64,000 bases of DNA from contig NZ_WVVV01000001.1 in assembly GCF_012911015.1 (NCBI RefSeq), positions 372,001 through 436,000 on the forward strand, written 5' to 3'. The notes under the pieces were generated by a model, which was not told the origin of the DNA, searched no databases, and saw only the letters and a list, made by a program, of their open reading frames with translations. Made by a program: the position numbers and the translations under genes. Below are positions 45,352 to 55,054 of the stretch, piece after piece. Origin of the DNA: Chelativorans sp. ZYF759 (lineage in GTDB: Bacteria > Pseudomonadota > Alphaproteobacteria > Rhizobiales > Rhizobiaceae). Numbering within the stretch: the stretch's first letter is position 1; each line of letters begins with the position of its first letter.

Positions 45352-46089
45352 TCACTGGCCTTCTGCTGCCCGCAAAACCGCAAGCGCCTCGTCCGGGTCG
45401 ATCCGCCCGTCATAGAGCGCGCGGCCCGAGATGGCGCCCTCAAGCTTGGCGGCGTCGGGCATGGTCATGCGCAGGATGTCGGCCATCGACGCCAGGCCGC
45501 CCGACGCAATGACGGGGATCGAGACCCCGTCCGCCAGGTCGATGGTGGCTTCCCAGTTGATGCCCGTCAGCACACCGTCGCGGTCAATGTCGGTGTAGAT
45601 GATGGCGGCAACGCCAGCGCCCTCGAAACGCTGTGCCAGTTCGATCGCGCCGAGTTCGGAGGCCTCGGCCCAGCCCTCGACCGCCACCTTGCCGCCCCGC
45701 GCGTCGATGCCGACGGCGATCTTGCCGGGAAACCGCTTGCAGGCTTCCTTCACCAGTTCCGGATCGCGCACGGCAACCGTGCCGAGGATGACGCGGGCCA
45801 ATCCCTTGTCGAGCCAGTCCTCGATATGCTCCAGCGAGCGGATGCCGCCGCCGAGCTGGACCGGGTTCTTCGTCGCCTTCAGGATCGCCTCGACCGCTTC
45901 GCCGTTGACCGAATGGCCGGCAAAGGCGCCGTTCAGATCCACCACATGCAGCCACTCGAAGCCCTGGTCCTCAAAACTCTTGGCCTGCGCGGCCGGGTCG
46001 GCATTATAGACGGTGGCGCTGTCCATCTCGCCCAGCTTGAGGCGAACGCACTGGCCGTCCTTGAGGTCGATGGCAGGAAAAAGGATCAC
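45352..46089 (-). CDS. hisA: Phosphoribosylformimino-5-aminoimidazole carboxamide ribotide isomerase
   Basis: Protein of 245 residues, a TIM barrel starting [18 protein letters not shown], with [13 protein letters not shown] and [10 protein letters not shown] phosphate-binding motifs. It isomerises ProFAR in histidine synthesis. The start is GTG at 46089, only 4 bp after the DUF1330 stop, with GGAAGG inside the end of that gene as ribosome site. Longer in-frame readings overlap DUF1330 and are rejected. Confidence 0.95.
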   Translation of the reverse strand: MILFPAIDLKDGQCVRLKLGEMDSATVYNADPAAQAKSFEDQGFEWLHVVDLNGAFAGHSVNGEAVEAILKATKNPVQLGGGIRSLEHIEDWLDKGLARVILGTVAVRDPELVKEACKRFPGKIAVGIDARGGKVAVEGWAEASELGAIELAQRFEGAGVAAIIYTDIDRDGVLTGINWEATIDLADGVSIPVIASGGLASMADILRMTMPDAAKLEGAISGRALYDGRIDPDEALAVLRAAEGQ

Positions 46090-46093
46090 GGGT

Positions 46094-46384
46094 TCACACG
46101 CCTTCCACGATGGCGAAATGGGCATTCGAATATTGCTGCCGCAGCTTAAGCGCCGCCTGATATTCGGGCGAGTGGTAGCAGTCGAGCGCGGTCTGATAGC
46201 TGTCGAACTCGATGACCACGAGGCGAGAGGCCGCCGGGCCCTCGAAGATCTCGCGCTGCCCGCCGCGCACAAGGAACTTGGCGCCGTATTTCTCGAAGGC
46301 CGCCGCATTGGCCGCGATGTATTTCGGGTAGTTGTCTGGATCGGTCACCTCGACCATGCCCATCCAGTAGCCCTTCTTGCTCAC
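46094..46384 (-). CDS. DUF1330-family protein
   Basis: Protein of 96 residues, a ferredoxin-like dimeric alpha/beta-barrel domain ([22 protein letters not shown]..., [33 protein letters not shown]). The family function is unknown, although the fold is shared with small oxygenases and stress proteins. It lies in the his cluster between hisH (10 bp) and hisA (4 bp), so it is cotranscribed with histidine genes. Confidence 0.87.
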   Translation of the reverse strand: MSKKGYWMGMVEVTDPDNYPKYIAANAAAFEKYGAKFLVRGGQREIFEGPAASRLVVIEFDSYQTALDCYHSPEYQAALKLRQQYSNAHFAIVEGV

Positions 46385-46394
46385 GACGCTCTCC

Positions 46395-47045
46395 TCACGG
46401 CTTCCACTTGAGAAAATTCGCGATCAGGGCCAGGCCGAGCGCCTGGCTCTTTTCGGGATGGAACTGGGTTCCCGCCACATTGTCCCGGGCAACGATGGCC
46501 GTGACCGGCCCGCCATAATCGGTGACCGCGATCACCTCCGCGTCCTGCTCGGCATCCAGCTGGTAGGAGTGGACGAAATAGGCGTGCAACCCGCCCTCTC
46601 CCGTCTCGATCCCTTCAAGCAGTTTGTGCGAGTGTTTCACGTGAATCGTGTTCCAGCCGATCTGCGGGATCTTGAGGGTGGGGTCGGACGGTGTCATCTC
46701 GCGCACGTCGCCGGGGATCCAGCCCAGACCCTCGGTCACGACCTTTTCGAGCCCGCGGCTGGCCAGCAGCTGCATGCCGACGCAGATGCCCAGAAACGGC
46801 CGGCCCTTGCTCCGCACCGTGTCCTCAAGCGCTTCGACCATGCCCGGTACGACATTCAATCCCGCACGGCAGTCGGCAAAAGCCCCCACACCCGGCAGCA
46901 CGATGCGGTCGGCGCCGGCCACCTCCTCCGCCCTGTCGGTCAGGAGAATTTCGGCTGCGATGGCGTGGTCGCGCGCGGCGCGCTCGAAAGCCTTGACCGC
47001 CGAGCGCAGATTGCCCGATCCGTAATCGATGATGGCGACCCGCAT
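46395..47045 (-). CDS. hisH: Imidazole glycerol phosphate synthase glutamine amidotransferase subunit
   Basis: Protein of 216 residues, a class I glutamine amidotransferase starting [16 protein letters not shown], with the nucleophile Cys in GICVGMQLL, the oxyanion PGVGAFADC loop, and His/Glu in TQFHPEKSQ. It supplies ammonia to HisF. It starts 2 bp after DUF2628 on the same strand. Confidence 0.96.
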   Translation of the reverse strand: MRVAIIDYGSGNLRSAVKAFERAARDHAIAAEILLTDRAEEVAGADRIVLPGVGAFADCRAGLNVVPGMVEALEDTVRSKGRPFLGICVGMQLLASRGLEKVVTEGLGWIPGDVREMTPSDPTLKIPQIGWNTIHVKHSHKLLEGIETGEGGLHAYFVHSYQLDAEQDAEVIAVTDYGGPVTAIVARDNVAGTQFHPEKSQALGLALIANFLKWKP

Positions 47046-47047
47046 CG

Positions 47048-47533
47048 TCAGCGCCCTCCCGAATAGCCCAGCATGCCGAGCGCGGTCGTGTCCGACCCGC
47101 TTTCGGGACGCGGTGACGGCGATCCGCCCCATGGCTTGAGTGGTGGCGGCGGAGTGTCGTTCTCAGCTTCCGCAACAGCCGCCATGTAGCGCAGTTCAGC
47201 GTCGGCCGGATTGTCGGCTTCAAGCACGCCCCATTCGCGCCAGCCGCGACGGCGCATGGCGGCCAGCCGCATGGCGCTGCCCTCCAGCCCCACATAGATC
47301 GAAACGAGAATCGACAGGAATGCCCCCGCATTGCTGGCAAACAGCGTCGAGGAGGCGATGCCGATCAGCATCGCCAGCAGGAGAACCGCCAGGCCTTCCA
47401 GCCACAGGCGGTGGAAAAACAGCCAGATGAACGGAAACACGAAGGCGAGGAAGTGGAAGCCGTCGCGCACCAGCACGGCATCCCTGCCTCTGGCATCGCC
47501 CGCCGGCGGTTCCATCACGACATAGCTGGCCAT
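47048..47533 (-). CDS. DUF2628-family membrane protein
   Basis: Protein of 161 residues with three hydrophobic segments in the first ~95 residues ([51 protein letters not shown]) and a proline-rich C-terminus ending [13 protein letters not shown]2628 proteins lie between hisB and hisH in many Hyphomicrobiales; their role is unknown. Gaps of 8 bp to hisB and 2 bp to hisH make it part of the operon. Confidence 0.86.
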   Translation of the reverse strand: MASYVVMEPPAGDARGRDAVLVRDGFHFLAFVFPFIWLFFHRLWLEGLAVLLLAMLIGIASSTLFASNAGAFLSILVSIYVGLEGSAMRLAAMRRRGWREWGVLEADNPADAELRYMAAVAEAENDTPPPPLKPWGGSPSPRPESGSDTTALGMLGYSGGR

Positions 47534-47541
47534 CGCCCGCC

Positions 47542-48162
47542 CTATCCCTTCAACGAACCCTTGGTCGAGGGCACGGCGCCCTCCTGGCGCGGATCGAGTG
47601 CGATCGCCGCGCCCAGAACCCGGGCCACGGCCTTGAAGCAGGTCTCCGCGATGTGGTGTGAATTGGCGCCATAGAGATTGCTCACATGGAGCGTGATGCC
47701 GGCATTCTGGGCCAGCGCCTGGAAAAATTCGCGCACCAGCTCCGTGTCGAAGCCGCCGATCCGGGAAGACGGGAATTCCACCTGCCAGACCAGGAAAGGC
47801 CGGCCCGAGACGTCGATCGCGGCGCGTGTCAGCGCCTCGTCCATGGCAAGGTCCAGCGAGGCGTAGCGCACGATGCCGGCGCGATCGCCCAGGGCCTCGC
47901 CCAGCGCCCTACCGAGCGCGATGCCGACATCCTCCACCGTGTGGTGGTCGTCGATGTGCAGGTCGCCCTTGGCCTTGATCTTCATGTCGATCAGCGAATG
48001 GCGCGCCAGCTGGTCGAGCATGTGGTCGAAGAAGCCGATCCCGGTCGACATCTCGGCCTTGCCCTTGCCGTCGAGATCGACGGCGAGGCTGATCTCGGTC
48101 TCGTTCGTCTTGCGCGCGACGCTCGCCTTGCGCCCGGAAGCCCCGGAACCCTTGCCGGCCAT
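47542..48162 (-). CDS. hisB: Imidazoleglycerol-phosphate dehydratase
   Basis: Protein of 206 residues carrying the two metal-binding repeats ([14 protein letters not shown] and [14 protein letters not shown]). It is the monofunctional dehydratase, without the HisB phosphatase domain of enterobacteria. The ATG at 48162 ([12 protein letters not shown]...) is preferred; an upstream in-frame extension to 48291 runs into the shared promoter region with hslV. It is the first gene of the his cluster. Confidence 0.94.
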   Translation of the reverse strand: MAGKGSGASGRKASVARKTNETEISLAVDLDGKGKAEMSTGIGFFDHMLDQLARHSLIDMKIKAKGDLHIDDHHTVEDVGIALGRALGEALGDRAGIVRYASLDLAMDEALTRAAIDVSGRPFLVWQVEFPSSRIGGFDTELVREFFQALAQNAGITLHVSNLYGANSHHIAETCFKAVARVLGAAIALDPRQEGAVPSTKGSLKG

Positions 48163-48344
48163 GACCGCATTCCTTCGCCTGAATTCGTGACCGCGCCTCA
48201 TAACAGCATGATGCGGCGAATGCCAGCGAAGGGGATACGCCTTGGTGAACCGGTTTGCATTCATGGCGGTCGCGCATACATATGCCCTCACGCGTCGGGC
48301 GCCTCGGTTCTCGCGGGTCCGCCGCAGACAGTATCGGAGTTGAT
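48163..48344. promoter_or_regulatory. Divergent promoter region hisB / hslV
   Basis: A 182-bp gap between the leftward his operon and the rightward hslVU operon. GGAG at 48336-48339 is the hslV ribosome site. I found no strong sigma-70 or sigma-32 hexamer pair; CTTGGT at 48241 has no matching -10 at the expected spacing. No his leader peptide was recognised. Confidence 0.35.
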
Positions 48345-48893
48345 ATGTCTGATGAATTGATCATGCACGGCACGACCATCGTCACCGTGCGCAAGGGTGG
48401 CAAGGTGGTGATGGCCGGCGATGGCCAGGTGAGCCTGGGCCAGACCGTCATGAAGGGTAATGCCCGCAAGGTGCGGCTCATCGGCAAGGACAACGTCATC
48501 GCCGGTTTCGCGGGCGCCACGGCCGATGCCTTCACTCTTCTGGAGCGGCTGGAAGCACGGCTCGAACAATATCCCGACCAGCTGATGCGGGCCTGCGTGG
48601 AACTCGCCAAGGACTGGCGCACCGACCGCTACCTGCGCCGCCTGGAAGCGATGATGCTGGTCGCCGACAAACGGGTGACGCTGGCACTCACCGGCACCGG
48701 CGACGTGCTTGAGCCCGAGCATGGCGTGATGGCCATCGGTTCCGGCGGCAATTACGCGCTCGCCGCCGCGCGCGCGCTGGCCGAGACGGACATGGATGCC
48801 GAGGAGGTGGCGCGCCGCGCCATGAAGATCGCCGCCGAGATCTGCGTCTACACCAATCCCAACGTCACGCTCGAATCACTCGATGCCGAGTAA
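48345..48893 (+). CDS. hslV: ATP-dependent protease subunit HslV
   Basis: Protein of 182 residues, a proteasome-beta-like peptidase. Processing at HGTTIVTVR exposes the catalytic N-terminal Thr, and [15 protein letters not shown] and [14 protein letters not shown] are family motifs. With HslU it degrades misfolded and regulatory proteins. The ATG at 48345 is set by GGAG upstream. The GNAT gene overlaps its last 11 bp. In this operon two genes separate hslV from hslU. Confidence 0.96.
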   Translation: MSDELIMHGTTIVTVRKGGKVVMAGDGQVSLGQTVMKGNARKVRLIGKDNVIAGFAGATADAFTLLERLEARLEQYPDQLMRACVELAKDWRTDRYLRRLEAMMLVADKRVTLALTGTGDVLEPEHGVMAIGSGGNYALAAARALAETDMDAEEVARRAMKIAAEICVYTNPNVTLESLDAE

Positions 48894-49434
48894 GGCACCC
48901 GCCATCTCCTTCCGGCCGGTCGAGGCTTCCGATCTCGACCTGCTGGGGCGGTGGATGGAAAGGCCCCACTGGCGCGAATGGTGGGGCGAGCCCCAGACCG
49001 AGCTCGGCCACATCCGCGACATGGTGGAAGGCCGCGACACCACGCGTCCCTTCCTCTTCCTCGTCGACGGAAAGCCCGCCGGCTACATCCAGTACTGGTT
49101 CATCGGCCATCACCAGAACGAGATCTGGGTGAAGGACAATCCCTGGCTGATGGAACTGCCATCCGATGCGATCGGCGTCGATCTTTCCATCGGCGACGCC
49201 GGGGACCTGTCGAAGGGTCTCGGTTCGGCTGCGCTGAAATCCTTCGTCTCCATGCTGCGCGAAGAGGGTTTTCAAACCATCATCATCGACCCCGACCCGG
49301 CCAATGGCCGCGCCGTCCGGGCCTATCAAAAGGCCGGCTTTCGGCCGATACGCGAACTCGAAGGCAAGACAGGCGACGTGCTGTTGATGCGCTTTGCCCC
49401 GGACGCGGCTTCTCATGGGAGCGCGGACGCCTGA
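48883..49434 (+). CDS. GNAT-family N-acetyltransferase
   Basis: Protein of 183 residues, similar in layout to AAC(6')-type and related acetyltransferases: [20 protein letters not shown] at the start, an acetyl-CoA loop around [12 protein letters not shown]-like residues ([11 protein letters not shown]), and [16 protein letters not shown] at the end. It acetylates an unknown small-molecule or peptide amine. It overlaps hslV by 11 bp, and its place between hslV and hslU is seen in other Hyphomicrobiales. Confidence 0.86.
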   Translation: MPSKAPAISFRPVEASDLDLLGRWMERPHWREWWGEPQTELGHIRDMVEGRDTTRPFLFLVDGKPAGYIQYWFIGHHQNEIWVKDNPWLMELPSDAIGVDLSIGDAGDLSKGLGSAALKSFVSMLREEGFQTIIIDPDPANGRAVRAYQKAGFRPIRELEGKTGDVLLMRFAPDAASHGSADA

Positions 49435-49477
49435 TGGTGCCTTTGCCCCCGGGGAGACAGGAGAGGACGGCGATCGG

Positions 49478-50644
49478 ATGATCAGTCCCGAAACGATCGA
49501 CAGGGCCGTCGCCGCGGGCATCATCTCGACGGAGCAGCGCGACCGGCTGGTTTCGCTGGAAACCGGCGCTGCCATCACCAACACCGACACAGACACGCCC
49601 GACGAGAATTTGCGGCTGATCGGCGGCGGCAACGACCTTTTCGTGACCGTGGGCGTGGTTCTCCTGACGGCCGGCTTCACCTTCGCGCTCTCGACGCTGA
49701 TCGCGGGCGAGACAATGTGGATCGCCGTCCTGGTCGCCGCCTTCGCCTGGCTGGTGGCCGAATTCGTGACCCGCCAGCACCGCATGAAACTGGCGTCGAC
49801 GGTGCTTGCGCTGATCTTCGCGGCGGCGGCGCTGGGGGCGCTGGCCCAACTGTCGGACCGCTACTACACGATCCGACCGCCCGACTCGTTCTGGCAGCTT
49901 CTGGCGTTGCGCGGCATCGTGGCGCCGGCGGGCTATCTCGTCCTGGGGGGAACGGTCGTGGCGGCGGCGATCCATCTCTGGCGCTTCAGGGTGCCGGTCC
50001 TGGCCGGGGTCATCGCCGTTGCGCTCACCCTGCTCGCCTTTCTCCAGACGGCGATTTTCCTCTACGACGGCGTGACCGCCGGCACAGTGACGCCGCCGGC
50101 GGTGGAAGACATGCCGGAACTGCTGCGCGCCGCGCTCTACATGCCGCTGATCTGCGGCCTCATCGTCTTCGCCACCGCCGTCGCGCTCGATCTTCACGAC
50201 CGCGAGCGGCGCACGGTGTGGTCCGACTGCGCTTTCTGGCTGCACGTCGTTTCCGCGCCGATGCTGGTGCATCCGCTGTTCATCATGGCGACCGGCCAGG
50301 ATGCCTTCTTCGGCAGCGTCGAGCCAGGCAGCGACGCGATCGTGATGCTGACGCTGCTGATCCTGGGTTTTGTCTATGTGGCGCTTGCGATCGACAGGCG
50401 CTCGCTCCTGGTGCCGACGCTTGCCTATTTCGGGTCGCTCGGCATCTATTTCCTGTTCGACACCGCCACCGAGACGACCGGCGTCCCGCCCTTCGCCCTG
50501 CTTCTGGTGGTGGTCGGCGTGCTGATCATCCTGTTCGGCGCCGGCTGGCAACGCATCCGAAGCTTGATCGTCGGGCACACCCTTCCCACATCGGTTCTCA
50601 ACCGCCTCCCTCCCCTCAAGGCACGAGTTTTATCCCGACCATGA
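49478..50644 (+). CDS. DUF2157-family membrane protein
   Basis: Protein of 388 residues. A short soluble N-terminus ([28 protein letters not shown]) like other DUF2157 proteins precedes about nine to ten membrane helices. The family function is unknown. The end overlaps the hslU ATG by 4 bp (ATGA), so HslU translation may depend on this gene. The start at 49478 is chosen for fit to the family; an upstream in-frame reading from 49394 overlaps the GNAT gene. Confidence 0.82.
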   Translation: MISPETIDRAVAAGIISTEQRDRLVSLETGAAITNTDTDTPDENLRLIGGGNDLFVTVGVVLLTAGFTFALSTLIAGETMWIAVLVAAFAWLVAEFVTRQHRMKLASTVLALIFAAAALGALAQLSDRYYTIRPPDSFWQLLALRGIVAPAGYLVLGGTVVAAAIHLWRFRVPVLAGVIAVALTLLAFLQTAIFLYDGVTAGTVTPPAVEDMPELLRAALYMPLICGLIVFATAVALDLHDRERRTVWSDCAFWLHVVSAPMLVHPLFIMATGQDAFFGSVEPGSDAIVMLTLLILGFVYVALAIDRRSLLVPTLAYFGSLGIYFLFDTATETTGVPPFALLLVVVGVLIILFGAGWQRIRSLIVGHTLPTSVLNRLPPLKARVLSRP

Positions 50645-51951
50645 CCACCTTCTTTCCCCGCGAGATCGTTTCCGAGCTCGACCGCTACATCATCGGCCAG
50701 AAGGACGCCAAGCGCGCCGTGGCCATCGCGCTGCGCAACCGCTGGCGCCGCCAGCAGCTCACCGGCCAGATGCGCGAGGAGGTGATGCCGAAGAACATCC
50801 TGATGATCGGACCCACCGGCGTCGGCAAGACCGAGATCTCGCGCCGCCTGGCCAGGCTCGCCGGCGCGCCCTTCATCAAGGTCGAGGCCACCAAATTCAC
50901 CGAAGTCGGCTATGTGGGCCGCGACGTCGAGCAGATCATCCGCGATCTGGTCGAGGTCGCCATCGGGCTGACCCGCGAGGCCATGCGCGAGGACGTGAAG
51001 GCCCGCGCCCACATCAATGCCGAGGAGCGCGTGCTTGAAGCCCTTGTCGGCAAGACGGCCAGCCCCGCCACGCGCGATTCCTTCCGCAAGAAGCTGCGCA
51101 GCGGGGAGATGGACGACAAGGAGATCGAGGTCGAGATCACCGATTCGGGGTCCGGCATGCCGGGCTTCGAGATTCCGGGCATGCCAGGCGCCAATATCGG
51201 CGTGCTCAACATCAACGAGATGCTGTCCAAGGCGATGGGTGGCCAGAAGTCGAAGACCATCAAGACGACGGTCAAGGAGTCCTACAAGCACCTGATCGAC
51301 GACGAATCCGACAAGCTGCTCGACCAGGACGAGGTCACGCGGCGCGCGCTGTCCTCGACCGAGAATGACGGCATCGTCTTCCTCGACGAGATCGACAAGA
51401 TCGCGGCGCGCGACGGGGGCATGGGCGCCGGGGTCAGCCGCGAGGGCGTGCAGCGCGACCTCCTGCCGCTGGTGGAGGGCACCACGGTCGCGACCAAATA
51501 CGGGCCGATCAAGACCGATCACATCCTCTTCATCGCGTCCGGCGCCTTCCACGTCTCGAAGCCGTCGGATCTCCTGCCCGAACTCCAGGGCCGCCTGCCG
51601 ATACGGGTCGAGCTTCGGGCGCTCGACAAGGAGGATTTCCGCCGCATCCTGACGGAGACCGAGGCCAGCCTCATCAAGCAATATATCGCTCTGATGGAGA
51701 CCGAGGGCGTGACGCTGGAATTCACCGACGACGCCATCGACCGGCTGGCCGGCATCGCGGTGGACCTCAATTCCACCGTCGAGAATATCGGTGCCAGGCG
51801 CCTGCAGACCGTCATGGAGCGCGTGCTGGACGACATCTCCTTCAACGCTCCCGACAAGGGCGGAGAGACACTCAAGATCGACGCCGAATTCGTCGACCGC
51901 AATGTCGGCGACCTGGCCAAGAACACGGATCTGTCGCGGTTTATTCTGTAG
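50641..51951 (+). CDS. hslU: ATP-dependent protease ATPase subunit HslU
   Basis: Protein of 436 residues, an AAA+ unfoldase with Walker [14 protein letters not shown] (Lys63), the pore motif GYVGRD, Walker [12 protein letters not shown] and sensor regions. The intermediate I-domain is visible between about residues 110 and 230. The C-terminal LSRFIL inserts into HslV. The start overlaps the DUF2157 gene. It is followed by a large palindrome and the convergent xre gene. Confidence 0.97.
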   Translation: MTTFFPREIVSELDRYIIGQKDAKRAVAIALRNRWRRQQLTGQMREEVMPKNILMIGPTGVGKTEISRRLARLAGAPFIKVEATKFTEVGYVGRDVEQIIRDLVEVAIGLTREAMREDVKARAHINAEERVLEALVGKTASPATRDSFRKKLRSGEMDDKEIEVEITDSGSGMPGFEIPGMPGANIGVLNINEMLSKAMGGQKSKTIKTTVKESYKHLIDDESDKLLDQDEVTRRALSSTENDGIVFLDEIDKIAARDGGMGAGVSREGVQRDLLPLVEGTTVATKYGPIKTDHILFIASGAFHVSKPSDLLPELQGRLPIRVELRALDKEDFRRILTETEASLIKQYIALMETEGVTLEFTDDAIDRLAGIAVDLNSTVENIGARRLQTVMERVLDDISFNAPDKGGETLKIDAEFVDRNVGDLAKNTDLSRFIL

Positions 51952-52013
51952 GGGAAGCCATTGGCTGCTTCGGAGGCGGCAACCCCTCACCTGTCTCGGC
52001 GCCACGCGAAGTT

Positions 52014-52054
52014 GGCGCCCCCTCCACCGTGCGTCGCATGGTGGAGGGGGCGCC
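52014..52054. repeat. 41-nt near-perfect palindrome after hslU
   Basis: Perfect 15-bp arms GGCGCCCCCTCCACC (52014-52028) and GGTGGAGGGGGCGCC (52040-52054). The 11-nt centre, GTGCGTCGCAT, is itself nearly self-complementary, so the structure is close to a continuous palindrome. It sits in the 159-bp convergent gap between hslU and xre, with no T-run. It looks like a mobile or repeated intergenic palindrome and may also end transcription from both sides. Confidence 0.7.
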
Positions 52055-52110
52055 TGGAAAGCCCGAAGGAAGCCGACAAGCAGCTCGGTGCTGCGGGCAA
52101 CAAAACGCCC

Positions 52111-52479
52111 TCAGGCGGCCGTGTCGCTCATCTCCCGCAACCGTCCCAGAAGCACCGTGATCTCGTCCTGGCCCAGACGACCAATGTGGACGGCGAGCAG
52201 ATTGGCGAGTTCGGTAGCGTGTGGCGACAATCCCGCCGTATCGATGACGACGCGGGGATGGGACGCGGCCGCCATCCTCTGCAGCTCTTCCGCCTCGTCC
52301 CAGATGACGTTGAAATAGCCGATGACCGCCTGCACCGTTGCCCAGCTTGGCGCGCCGCGGCGGCCGTGCTCGAGAGCCGACAGATAGGCCGCGCTGACCC
52401 CGATCGCCTCGGCCATCTCCTTCTGCGAGACGCCCCGTGCCCGCCGCATCTCGCGCAGCCTTGCGCCGAAGGGTGTCAT
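52111..52479 (-). CDS. XRE-family helix-turn-helix regulator
   Basis: Protein of 122 residues with a lambda-repressor-type HTH in the first ~60 (FGARLREMRRARGVSQKEMAEAIGVSAAYLSALEHGRRGAPS) and a C-terminal helical part ending LGQDEITVLLGRLREMSDTAA. The ATG at 52479 overlaps the smr stop (ATGA). It is the last gene of the mltA-smr-xre group common in Hyphomicrobiales. Target genes are unknown. Confidence 0.9.
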   Translation of the reverse strand: MTPFGARLREMRRARGVSQKEMAEAIGVSAAYLSALEHGRRGAPSWATVQAVIGYFNVIWDEAEELQRMAAASHPRVVIDTAGLSPHATELANLLAVHIGRLGQDEITVLLGRLREMSDTAA

Positions 52480-53024
52480 TCGGCCTCCCGAATGCGCCGC
52501 AGGCGAACGTAGAGTGCGCCGCTGCCGCCATGGCCCCGGCTCGCATCCTCGTAGCCGGACACCAGTCCGCGAAAGGCAGCGGTTGCGAACCATTGTGGAA
52601 CCGCGCGCCGCAAGATGCCCTCGCTGCCCATCGAGGCGCCCTTGCCAGTGACGATCAGGACATGCCGCCTGCCGGCGGCGCGCGCCTGGCTGAGGAAGGA
52701 AAGCAGAAGCCCGTGCGCCTCGCGCTGGGTCAGGCCGTGCAGATCGACCTTGCCGTCGATCGGAACCCTGCCCTTGGCAAGCTTGCGCCGCGTGACGCGA
52801 TCGAGCCCGGCGGGGTGGGGGGTGGCGGCCGGCTTGGGCGGTGCCGGCACAGTGGCGGGCGCGGTCTGGCGTTTCGGGGCCTGTTCGGCTGCTTCCTCCT
52901 CCTGGGAAAAATGGGCCGACATGGTCGGCAGCGTCCGGCCGGGCAGCGGCTTGACGGAGCCCGCCACCTTGCTCCACAGGATGCGGTCGTCGAGATTGAG
53001 GGCGCGGCCGCGATCCTTGCTCAT
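52476..53024 (-). CDS. Smr-domain protein (MutS2/SmrA-type)
   Basis: Protein of 182 residues with a proline/alanine-rich linker and a C-terminal Smr domain (VDLHGLTQREAHGLLLSFL, VLIVTGKGASMGSEGILRRAVPQWF). Smr domains act as endonucleases on nicked or branched DNA or on ribosome-bound mRNA. The ATG at 53024 shares one base with the mltA stop (TGATG); a GTG one codon earlier is possible. xre overlaps its end. Confidence 0.89.
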   Translation of the reverse strand: MSKDRGRALNLDDRILWSKVAGSVKPLPGRTLPTMSAHFSQEEEAAEQAPKRQTAPATVPAPPKPAATPHPAGLDRVTRRKLAKGRVPIDGKVDLHGLTQREAHGLLLSFLSQARAAGRRHVLIVTGKGASMGSEGILRRAVPQWFATAAFRGLVSGYEDASRGHGGSGALYVRLRRIREAE

Positions 53025-54115
53025 CACCCGCTCCCCGCCATCAGCGTCTTCGGGACCAGGAGAAAGAAATCGGCCGGGTGCTTCACCTTGCCGGCCACGT
53101 CTCCGGCCGCATCGCCCGAGCCGAAGAAGATGTCGCCGCGGGCCGGCCCGACGATCGCCGATCCGGTGTCCTGAGCGATCATCAGCCGCTCGAAGGGCCG
53201 GTCCTCATGGTCCAAGCCTGAGGCCGCGACGAAAATCGGGCTGCCGAATGTGTGCAGCAGCCGGTCGACGGCCAGCGAGCGCCCCGGTTGCAGGGGTACC
53301 TTGGCAGCGGCGATCGGTCCAAGATCCGGATCCGCTACCGGCGCCTCTCGGAAGAAGATGAAGGAGCGGTTCCGGTGAAGAATCTCGTCGACGCGACCGG
53401 GGTTTTGCCTGAACCAGGCGCGGATCGACTGCATGGTCACCGCCTCGCGGGGAATCTCGCCGAGATCGGCCAGCACCCGGCCCGGCCCCGTGAAGGGATG
53501 CCCGGACTTCGCGGCGTAGGTGACGCGCATCTCGGTGCCATCCTCGAAGAGGAGGCGGGCGCATCCCTGGACATGAATGAAGAACGCATCCACCGGGTCA
53601 GCCAGCCAGGCCAGTTCCAGACCCCGGCCTTCGAGAAGCCCACCTTCAATCGCCCCACGATCGGCATATTCCCGGAGACCACCGGGGCCGGCCAGCGCGA
53701 ACGCCAGGTTCACATCCATTCCAGCGGGCCGATTCTCGTCGCCGACCTTCACCAGATCGTGAGGCTGACGATAAAGCGGCACGCGGAAACGGGCCGTCGG
53801 CCTGCGCGTGGCTTCGACTACAGGTTCGTAATAGCCGGTCACGAATCCGCGGGCGCCGGTCTCCGGCCTGATGCGGTGGGGCACGAAACATGTCTCGAAG
53901 AAGCGGCGGGCTTCAGTTTCGTGGAATTGCGAGGCTGCCTTGAGCGTGCCTGCCAGTGCCGGAAAATCGACCCCGAGGGCGCCTGATCTGTATATCCGGT
54001 GCCGCGCCTCTTCGGCCGACCGCCGCAAAGCGACAAGCGCGGATCCATGGTCGTCCTGCGCCCAACCCGGCAGGGAGGCAAAAGTGGAGGGCTCGAGAAG
54101 TGGGGAAAGCGCCAT
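53024..54115 (-). CDS. mltA: MltA-family lytic transglycosylase without an obvious signal peptide
   Basis: Protein of 363 residues with the MltA (GH102) fold: GFVTGYYEPVVEATR, VDAFFIHVQGCARLLFEDG and the C-terminal 3D domain IAQDTGSAIVGPARGDIFFGSG, whose aspartates include the catalytic acid. MltA cleaves peptidoglycan to anhydro-muropeptides. The N-terminus (MALSPLLEPSTFASLPGW) shows no signal peptide or lipobox, unlike E. coli MltA. The frame has no earlier start. It precedes smr. Confidence 0.9.
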   Translation of the reverse strand: MALSPLLEPSTFASLPGWAQDDHGSALVALRRSAEEARHRIYRSGALGVDFPALAGTLKAASQFHETEARRFFETCFVPHRIRPETGARGFVTGYYEPVVEATRRPTARFRVPLYRQPHDLVKVGDENRPAGMDVNLAFALAGPGGLREYADRGAIEGGLLEGRGLELAWLADPVDAFFIHVQGCARLLFEDGTEMRVTYAAKSGHPFTGPGRVLADLGEIPREAVTMQSIRAWFRQNPGRVDEILHRNRSFIFFREAPVADPDLGPIAAAKVPLQPGRSLAVDRLLHTFGSPIFVAASGLDHEDRPFERLMIAQDTGSAIVGPARGDIFFGSGDAAGDVAGKVKHPADFFLLVPKTLMAGSG

Positions 54116-54145
54116 CGGTCCGGCATCCCGCCGGCGGCGGCCGGC

Positions 54146-54880
54146 TCAGTCCTCGGCTTCGGTCGCCACCAGCTTCCAGTTCGGATCGCTGGAGCGGGTG
54201 TCGCGCGCGAAAGTCCACACGTCCTTGACCTCGGCCACGGTCTCGGGATCGCCGTCGATCACCTCGCCGGCCGAATTGCGCGTGGCGGAAATGAGCTCGC
54301 TGACGATGCGCAGCGTCAGATGTGCCTCGGAACCCTTCATCTCCGCGCCGATGAGGTCGATCTTGTCGATGCCGATGAAGGAAGATTCGATCTTCTCATG
54401 CTGCTTCTCGCGATCATCGATCGCGGCGACGAACCCCTCATAAACGTCCTTGGAGAGCAGGTTGCGCAAGGTCTCGCGATCGCCATCGGCATAGGCCATG
54501 ACGATCATCTCGTAAGCCATCTTCGCGCCCTCGACGAAACCACGCGGTTCGAAGGACGGGTCGGCGTCCTGAATCGCGCGAAGTCCGGCATTCAACTCGC
54601 CACCGGCCGGCGCAAAGGAATCGATTGCCGAATAGTCCTGGGGCAGGGGTCCGGCATCGCGGCGCTTGGGCAGCGGCACGACATTGTCACTGGCGGCTTC
54701 GCTCGCCGCTTCCTTCTCGCCGGTGCGCCCGGCCGTATAGGGATCGAACGGCGGACGTTCGTGACCCGTGCGGCGGCCCAGCACGTTGCGCAGCTGGTAA
54801 AAGATCACCACCGCCGCTACCAGAAAGAAGATTGTGCCAAGATCGAAAAATTCCATATCGTCCGCCAACAGGTCATTCAT
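54146..54880 (-). CDS. Tim44-like domain membrane protein
   Basis: Protein of 244 residues with one N-terminal membrane helix (TIFFLVAAVVIFYQL), then the rhizobial pattern RNVLGRRTGHERPPFDPYTAG, an acidic linker and a Tim44/MBA1-like domain (GAKMAYEMIVMAYADGDRETLRNLLSKDVYEGFVAAI). Bacterial Tim44-like proteins are of uncertain role, perhaps in membrane-protein or envelope biogenesis. The start may be ATG 54880 or ATG 54856 (MEFFDLG). It is divergent from fxsA and close to secB, a context with export functions. Confidence 0.87.
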   Translation of the reverse strand: MNDLLADDMEFFDLGTIFFLVAAVVIFYQLRNVLGRRTGHERPPFDPYTAGRTGEKEAASEAASDNVVPLPKRRDAGPLPQDYSAIDSFAPAGGELNAGLRAIQDADPSFEPRGFVEGAKMAYEMIVMAYADGDRETLRNLLSKDVYEGFVAAIDDREKQHEKIESSFIGIDKIDLIGAEMKGSEAHLTLRIVSELISATRNSAGEVIDGDPETVAEVKDVWTFARDTRSSDPNWKLVATEAED

Positions 54881-55054
54881 CGCGCCCGCCGACAAAGACA
54901 TTCGGAGGCTGCGGAACGGGAGATGCGCCATTTACGCTCGGGACGCATATAGAACGCATCCACTCATCATTCAAATCAAGCCGGATAATTCCTATGTCAA
55001 GGATCAACCGGCCGAACTTTGGTCCCACTCCCCTTTCCATATGGTCAATCCAGC

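Noticed and set aside
48163-48344. Sigma-32 promoter for hslVU
   Set aside because: CTTGGT at 48241 has no CCATAT-like element at 16-18 bp, unlike the convincing site upstream of hsp20.
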